Assembly: GCF_902158555.1 (NCBI RefSeq)
Contig: NZ_CABGGS010000034.1
Coordinates: 219,701-283,700, forward strand
DNA length: 64,000 bases
Direction of reading: 5' to 3'
From: Klebsiella spallanzanii
GTDB lineage: Bacteria; Pseudomonadota; Gammaproteobacteria; Enterobacterales; Enterobacteriaceae
Of this stretch, positions 59,677 through 64,000 are shown one piece after another. Each line of letters starts with the position of its first letter. The first letter of the stretch is position 1. Position numbers and translations under genes: made by a program. The notes beneath the pieces were generated by a model, which had not been told where the DNA came from, ran no database searches, and worked only from the letters and a program-made list of their open reading frames with translations.

Positions 59677-60129
59677 ATGAGCAACAACTTCAATAGCAAT
59701 GGCTACCCGGAAGAAATGGCAGAAGACATAGACTTACAGCGGGCCGAAAGGATAAAAAAAGCGATCCTGGGCAAGTTCACATACGAAAGAATGGAAGAAC
59801 TGTCTGGCATCAACATTGGCACACTGAAACGGATCGCAAACGCACAGAGGGATGCGAAAATCAGTGAGCTGGAAAAAATTGCTGAAATCACTCAGACAGA
59901 CATATTTGAACTGATTTTTGGCTCCAGTAGCAGCGATATCTACGATTCCAGCAAGCGCTTCTTTGAGACGAGAAGTAAAGATGCGGCTCAGGCGGCTCAC
60001 TTCATCATCTACAATCTTCGCACCCTTGATGATGAGGACATCCTTTGTTTGGGGAGGGTTTCGAGCGCCCTGCAAACAGCAACAACATCAAGAAAATGGG
60101 ATGAGCTTTTCGGGAAGAAGAAAGGCTGA
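59677..60129 (+). CDS. XRE-family phage repressor (RstR-like), copy 1
   Basis: The 150-aa protein contains a Cro/CI-type HTH (AILGKFTYERMEELSGINIGTLKRIANAQRDAKISELEKIAEITQTDIFELIF, about residues 30-85) and a C-terminal helical part. It is divergent from the replication gene, as RstR is in CTX phage. It should keep the filamentous prophage silent and give immunity. AGGAG lies 7 nt upstream of ATG. Confidence 0.85.
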   Translation: MSNNFNSNGYPEEMAEDIDLQRAERIKKAILGKFTYERMEELSGINIGTLKRIANAQRDAKISELEKIAEITQTDIFELIFGSSSSDIYDSSKRFFETRSKDAAQAAHFIIYNLRTLDDEDILCLGRVSSALQTATTSRKWDELFGKKKG

Positions 60130-60176
60130 GTCTCAGGAATGAGACAAACGTGCAGTATTACGGGACTTTAAGCACC

Positions 60177-61367
60177 TCACTGTAAATAAGAGAAATCAAG
60201 ATACTCCAGATAATCAATCATGGACTCAATATTTCCGGCCTCCAGTACTTCCGTCATAGCTTTATATTTTGTATTAGTCCAGATAGTAAGCTCACTCTTT
60301 TCATTAATATCTTTTACGGTGTAATCTTCTTTTTCAGGTACGGCGCAAATTGTCGAATACCCACCATTTGACTGATTAGTCGTTTTACAAGGTGTGTTGT
60401 GATACTGATATTGCTTGCCTGCTGTTAAATAAGCAACGCTGTAATACATGGGAAGCCCTGCTACATTTTCATACATGGGAATATCCGCGGGAAATGAAGA
60501 TGCAGCCGGGTTGCTGTACAGTTGTGTAATCTCAGGTATTTCATAAAATGAGGATGGATAAGTAAACTTATAATCCTGTTCAGTAAAGGAAACATCCCCA
60601 TTACTGTTTACTACTTTATTCGTTACAGTGCGTTCAAAATTCGTTAGTGTTTCGGTATAGGTACGTGAGTTATAGTCATTAAGATAATTTCTGGCGATTT
60701 CGGTTGGATTATCACCATAGTAATAAATCAATTCTTTCGAATCCTGATAATAATAAAGCGCATTCTCTGGTGTGGTATATCCTGTTTCAACACCTACGAC
60801 TGGAGAACCCGCATCCACATTATTGCGACTAACATGAAGGATTACCGGGCTTAATTCCTGTGGTTCAAAATTAACGGTAATCGTCTTGTTTTCACCACTT
60901 TGACCACTGTACGTTACTTCATATAAATTATCGGAGATCTTTTTACCGTTAGTCATTACCATTACCGAGCCGTCAGATGAACTCAAAGAAGACGGAACAA
61001 AAGATGATACAGCAGCAGCAATACCCGCCCACGTCGCAACACCGCTCATTTTGTATGATGAGGCAGCAGGTAAGTATTCGGCAGCATTAGCCGCAGCGCG
61101 GCCAACAAAAACACGTGTTGCTGTAAGCTGTGATGCCGTATAAATCGCATCATTAGCAGCAAAGCGACGAACAAGCACCCGGCCAACGACTTTAGGAATA
61201 ACAGCCCGCGCAGCCACTGCTGCAATTGCTGGTACAAATGAATATGAATATCGGGGAAAGGAAACCCAGAGAAAGGAAAAAATAAAGAAATAAACCGTCA
61301 GCCTCTTAGCCCAAGAATAACGACATAAGCTGAGACGATCCCCCATAAAAGGGAACCCAATTTCCAT
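60177..61367 (-). CDS. Filamentous-phage adsorption/TspB-like protein
   Basis: The 396-aa protein lies downstream of major coat copy 2, the place of pIII/OrfU. It has an N-terminal hydrophobic segment (RLTVYFFIFSFLWVSFPRYSYSF) as signal or anchor, an Ala-rich part (AAVAARAVIPKVVGRVLVRRFAANDA) and a Ser/Tyr-rich beta region. It is not a textbook pIII: no glycine linkers and no C-terminal TM anchor are seen. Such proteins resemble the TspB-like class of adsorption factors. Its stop codon lies only 15 bp from the repeat boundary, so the following genes (pVI, Zot) are absent here. Confidence 0.65.
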   Translation of the reverse strand: MEIGFPFMGDRLSLCRYSWAKRLTVYFFIFSFLWVSFPRYSYSFVPAIAAVAARAVIPKVVGRVLVRRFAANDAIYTASQLTATRVFVGRAAANAAEYLPAASSYKMSGVATWAGIAAAVSSFVPSSLSSSDGSVMVMTNGKKISDNLYEVTYSGQSGENKTITVNFEPQELSPVILHVSRNNVDAGSPVVGVETGYTTPENALYYYQDSKELIYYYGDNPTEIARNYLNDYNSRTYTETLTNFERTVTNKVVNSNGDVSFTEQDYKFTYPSSFYEIPEITQLYSNPAASSFPADIPMYENVAGLPMYYSVAYLTAGKQYQYHNTPCKTTNQSNGGYSTICAVPEKEDYTVKDINEKSELTIWTNTKYKAMTEVLEAGNIESMIDYLEYLDFSYLQ

Positions 61368-61431
61368 AATTCAATCTCCATAATAACCTCAAGTAAAACG
61401 GGCGATATTGAATCGCCCATGAATAATGAAT

Positions 61432-61665
61432 TTATGCGGATTTAACGGTACGCAATACCCAGCGAACGCCAGCAACACCGGCATAAAGTGTTACCAGTGA
61501 AGCAGCAACGGCCATAATCGCAACCAGAACTGTACTGAAATCAATGCTGTTCGTCAGCGGCGATAAATCAACACCACCTGATGCCGCTCCTTCTGCGGCG
61601 AAAGTCGCGCCAGAAACAGCCATTAATGCAGGTACAGCCAGAAAACTAACGATTTTTTTAAACAT
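61432..61665 (-). CDS. Major coat protein (pVIII/Cep-like), copy 2
   Basis: The 77-aa precursor is the same as copy 1 to residue 77 and then stops (KSA, TAA), which is the likely native end. Signal peptide, acidic N-terminus, TM helix and basic end are as in copy 1. The adsorption-like gene follows downstream (65 bp), the usual order for pVIII then pIII. Confidence 0.88.
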   Translation of the reverse strand: MFKKIVSFLAVPALMAVSGATFAAEGAASGGVDLSPLTNSIDFSTVLVAIMAVAASLVTLYAGVAGVRWVLRTVKSA

Positions 61666-61699
61666 AACTCTATCTCCATTACATGTTAAAGGTTCGCAT

Positions 61700-61951
61700 T
61701 CAAGCAGTACGAACCATCTTTATTACCTGTCCCACACCTACAGAAAAAAGCCAGAGCAGCAGGACAGAGCCAAAACCTAATGTCCAGTAATTTCCCATTG
61801 CAAAATAATCAATTTGATGAAATGGTTCAGAACGTACCATTATTGCCTGACATTCTTTTGCATTGTTCGCATTACATAAATAACCTTCAATACGGTAACC
61901 ATTTTCAGGAATATGATTATCAAACTGAATATCGAACCCTGATGTATCCAT
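61700..61951 (-). CDS. Small one-TM filamentous-phage protein, copy 2
   Basis: The protein is identical to the 83-aa product at 57874-58125. One TM helix near the C-terminus and two Cys in the N-terminal half. It lies between the ssDNA-binding and coat genes in the same spacing. Confidence 0.7.
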   Translation of the reverse strand: MDTSGFDIQFDNHIPENGYRIEGYLCNANNAKECQAIMVRSEPFHQIDYFAMGNYWTLGFGSVLLLWLFSVGVGQVIKMVRTA

Positions 61952-61953
61952 AA

Positions 61954-62271
61954 TCAGCCTTTTATTTCAGTAATACCGCCATCTGATGAAATGTTATAAG
62001 TTACTCCTTCCCTACCCTCCATTGACCAGACGCGAACATATACGGGTATCTGGACTAACTTACCGATAAAATTATTTGCCTGATTCATTACACCGGCATT
62101 AACAAGAGCCTGAGATACACGAATAATAATCTGGTCTTGCTTAGTGCCGCCAAAACCATCAGGGATCTCTAAGCCAATACCAATTTCATTATAGTATCCC
62201 TGACCATTGACTTTATTGCGCTGGCGAGCACCAAGCATTTTACCTTTTACAAAAAGACCATAATTAGACAT
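61954..62271 (-). CDS. ssDNA-binding protein (pV/RstB-like), copy 2
   Basis: Identical to the 105-aa protein of copy 1. It follows the replication gene by 11 bp and precedes the membrane protein gene by 2 bp. Duplicated dosage may change the balance of strand coating if both modules are active. Confidence 0.8.
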   Translation of the reverse strand: MSNYGLFVKGKMLGARQRNKVNGQGYYNEIGIGLEIPDGFGGTKQDQIIIRVSQALVNAGVMNQANNFIGKLVQIPVYVRVWSMEGREGVTYNISSDGGITEIKG

Positions 62272-62282
62272 ATCACTCTCCT

Positions 62283-63335
62283 TTAATGCCAGTTACTGGC
62301 ATGTGAAATACGGTTATAATCGAAAATTAAACCTTTCTCATAAACCCATGATGGAATTTTGGCTGGTTTGGCTTCAAGAGTACGAACCAACGGAACAACG
62401 TTATTAGAATCCGGTGACTCACAATAAAAGTTAATATCTATTCCGAAAGAAAGTAATTCTTTACGGTGTCGGTAGAATGTAGGTTTCGGTAACATTTCTT
62501 TCATGTTCGCGCCCTGCTTCCACAACAAATATGTAGACTGTATTTTTCTTGGGAGATTAATTATTTTTTCATCAGTTAATATAGTATTTTGATTCATTTC
62601 TATTCTCCCTACATAGTCAGAGAATAATTTATTGGGCGCCTCAATATTCCAGCTATTACCAAGCGTAAGATTTAAATCAATTAATTCAGTTGTTCTTAAC
62701 GTTAATTCAATACGTAATTTATCTTTTGACCAATCCAGTAAACCAGCTTTAACGAATTCGTCTGCCATCTGGTGCCCTTTTTTACCAGATGTGTGTTCAT
62801 CATATTTTGAATAAAATTTCAAACTCCAACGACGGGAGTTTTTTCCTAAATAAACAGTGCCACCTTTACCACAGGCGCGACCGTGGCGAGTTTTCGCTTT
62901 AAATTCTGCGGCATATAACCATGCGCGGACATTTTCTAATGTTGACAATGAATACATGTAGTTGATATCGATGCGCGAGATCTTAAATTGCCCTGCCATT
63001 ACCTGTCGATAGGATGGAAGATCGTGAGGAATATGCAGTAATGCCAATATTCTGGCGTAAGCTGTTAATACCAACCCTTGCAAATCGTCGGAACCGATAA
63101 CAGAGTGACCTTGCAAAAACTTTGATGGATTGCCGTCAATATAGAGATGTGTTGCCCGACCTTCGCCATCAGATCCAACAGATCTTACTTTCATTGTGGA
63201 TTCATACGAACCGCGAACGGTCAACCGTTTTACTGTTTCCCACTCCACTGCACCGTCAGCATCAACGCTGACGACACTACCAGCCGGTAACGGTCGGTGT
63301 GTGCAAGGTAGGATCCCGGTAAACCAGTCAATCAT
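62283..63335 (-). CDS. Rolling-circle replication initiator (pII/RstA-like), copy 2
   Basis: Identical to the 350-aa initiator of copy 1, with intact motifs. With two tandem origins and initiators, replication could start in one module and end in the next, yielding circular single-stranded genomes without excision, as known for CTX/RS1 tandems. Confidence 0.87.
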   Translation of the reverse strand: MIDWFTGILPCTHRPLPAGSVVSVDADGAVEWETVKRLTVRGSYESTMKVRSVGSDGEGRATHLYIDGNPSKFLQGHSVIGSDDLQGLVLTAYARILALLHIPHDLPSYRQVMAGQFKISRIDINYMYSLSTLENVRAWLYAAEFKAKTRHGRACGKGGTVYLGKNSRRWSLKFYSKYDEHTSGKKGHQMADEFVKAGLLDWSKDKLRIELTLRTTELIDLNLTLGNSWNIEAPNKLFSDYVGRIEMNQNTILTDEKIINLPRKIQSTYLLWKQGANMKEMLPKPTFYRHRKELLSFGIDINFYCESPDSNNVVPLVRTLEAKPAKIPSWVYEKGLIFDYNRISHASNWH

Positions 63336-63388
63336 GTATCGCCTCAGAGAACAATTTTGTGACCAGAAAGCCTGTCAAGAGCTTATTA

Positions 63389-63462
63389 GTACCAATTCAG
63401 TCACATAAATGTACCACCCAAGATCTCACCTCTCAAGTGATTTTGTACTGGATAAGTGACAT
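63389..63462. promoter_or_regulatory. Operator-like direct repeats, copy 2
   Basis: The same two 18-bp elements as in copy 1, at 63389-63406 and 63445-63462, in the divergent promoter between repressor and replication gene. Confidence 0.5.
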
Positions 63463-63502
63463 ATTTGTTCTTTTGAAATGAGTCAAAAAAGTAGGAGATA
63501 GA

Positions 63503-63955
63503 ATGAGCAACAACTTCAATAGCAATGGCTACCCGGAAGAAATGGCAGAAGACATAGACTTACAGCGGGCCGAAAGGATAAAAAAAGCGATCCTGGGCAA
63601 GTTCACATACGAAAGAATGGAAGAACTGTCTGGCATCAACATTGGCACACTGAAACGGATCGCAAACGCACAGAGGGATGCGAAAATCAGTGAGCTGGAA
63701 AAAATTGCTGAAATCACTCAGACAGACATATTTGAACTGATTTTTGGCTCCAGTAGCAGCGATATCTACGATTCCAGCAAGCGCTTCTTTGAGACGAGAA
63801 GTAAAGATGCGGCTCAGGCGGCTCACTTCATCATCTACAATCTTCGCACCCTTGATGATGAGGACATCCTTTGTTTGGGGAGGGTTTCGAGCGCCCTGCA
63901 AACAGCAACAACATCAAGAAAATGGGATGAGCTTTTCGGGAAGAAGAAAGGCTGA
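63503..63955 (+). CDS. XRE-family phage repressor (RstR-like), copy 2
   Basis: Identical to the 150-aa repressor of copy 1, divergent from its replication gene. Same HTH, same AGGAG site. The same protein would silence both modules. Confidence 0.85.
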   Translation: MSNNFNSNGYPEEMAEDIDLQRAERIKKAILGKFTYERMEELSGINIGTLKRIANAQRDAKISELEKIAEITQTDIFELIFGSSSSDIYDSSKRFFETRSKDAAQAAHFIIYNLRTLDDEDILCLGRVSSALQTATTSRKWDELFGKKKG

Positions 63956-63973
63956 GTCTCAGGAATGAGACAA

Positions 63974-64000
63974 ACGTGCAGTATTACCAACACTGCACGT
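63974..64000. repeat. 9-bp inverted repeat at right end of copy 2
   Basis: ACGTGCAGT (63974-63982) and ACTGCACGT (63992-64000) are perfect inverse repeats around a 9-nt loop. Copy 1 has only the left arm before diverging at 60162. It may be a terminator of the repressor gene, part of an origin, or an ssDNA attachment hairpin; the window ends here. Confidence 0.5.

Larger units (their letters stand above)
57607..60161. repeat. 2555-bp direct repeat, copy 1
   Basis: This segment reappears at 61433-63987, exactly 3826 bp on. By eye the two are identical in DNA, and every encoded protein is identical. It holds the repressor, replication, ssDNA-binding, small membrane and major coat genes. Flanks differ on both sides. 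Confidence 0.93.
61433..63987. repeat. 2555-bp direct repeat, copy 2
   Basis: This is the second copy of 57607-60161. Left of it is the gap to the adsorption-like gene; right of it, the sequence departs from copy 1 after 63987 and forms a small palindrome at the window end. Confidence 0.93.
56733..64000. mobile_element. Filamentous (inovirus-type) prophage array at dif, partial
   Basis: Right of dif lie genes typical of filamentous phages of the CTX/Ypf/CUS-1 style: repressor, replication protein, ssDNA-binding protein, small coat proteins and an adsorption-type protein. One 2555-bp module occurs twice. The array extends beyond the window. No zot/pI gene and no outer-membrane secretin is visible. 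The left limit is taken at dif; the exact end at 56733-56889 is uncertain, and nothing codes there. Confidence 0.82.

Noticed and set aside
60130..60180. A dif-like site at the junction of the two filamentous modules
   Set aside because: The best alignment to the XerD arm covers only four contiguous bases and lies in the coding end of the adsorption-like gene, so the tandem was probably not formed by simple dif insertion.
1..64000. CRISPR arrays, tRNA and rRNA genes
   Set aside because: No regularly spaced repeats, cloverleaf patterns or rRNA sequences were found on reading both strands.

Overview
The window comes from a chromosome of the Enterobacteriaceae, close to the replication terminus. 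A perfect copy of the Escherichia coli-type dif site lies at 56705-56732. A close digH/yddW homologue, which E. coli also carries near the terminus, lies at the left edge. Gene content and moderate GC suggest a Citrobacter/Salmonella/Escherichia-like genus, but I cannot name the species. No tRNA, rRNA or CRISPR array was seen.

Host part (1-22106). After a partial SnoaL-like gene come the septal glycosidase lipoprotein DigH, a membrane-bound c-di-GMP phosphodiesterase and an orphan NqrE-type membrane subunit. A rhamnoside-use cluster follows (4185-10608): a RafY-type outer-membrane porin, a cytoplasmic GH78 alpha-L-rhamnosidase, an MFS importer and a RhaR/RhaS-like AraC regulator. Next is a divergent gene set (11292-19622). 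An Asp/Glu-hydantoin racemase and a GntR/FCD regulator face a seven-gene operon: a TauABC-like ABC importer, an arylmalonate-decarboxylase/maleate-isomerase family enzyme, a D-hydantoinase/dihydropyrimidinase, an MhpD-like hydratase and a beta-hydroxyacid dehydrogenase. It looks like a complete uptake-and-degradation pathway for a cyclic amide or ureide whose substrate I cannot name. A YqaE/Pmp3 peptide, a YghA-like SDR and a GNAT acetyltransferase close the host part.

Tailed prophage (22107-56723, about 34.6 kb). It is a contractile-tailed phage (DUF1073 portal, DUF2184 capsid, DUF3383 sheath, DUF3277 tube) inserted in dif. The shared 20-bp core spans the XerD arm and centre of dif, and a full dif is rebuilt at the right end. 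Order: early DNA-binding genes, a tyrosine recombinase preceded by a free-standing paralogue of its core-binding domain, a 1-kb AT-rich gap with two DnaA boxes, baseplate genes, a tailspike on the minus strand, Ref and ERF recombination genes (minus) with a C4-like leader RNA, a hok/sok-type toxin locus, a run of terminators, then terminase, head, tail and lysis genes. Integration therefore splits the tail cluster between tape measure/baseplate and baseplate hub.

Filamentous prophage array (about 56735 to the window end). Immediately right of dif are two copies, 3826 bp apart, of a 2555-bp module: divergent repressor, rolling-circle replication protein, ssDNA-binding protein, small membrane protein and major coat protein. 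A minor-coat/adsorption-like gene sits between them. No Zot/pI assembly ATPase is seen, so the visible array looks defective or satellite-like, comparable in layout to RS1/CTX and Ypf-type phages at dif.
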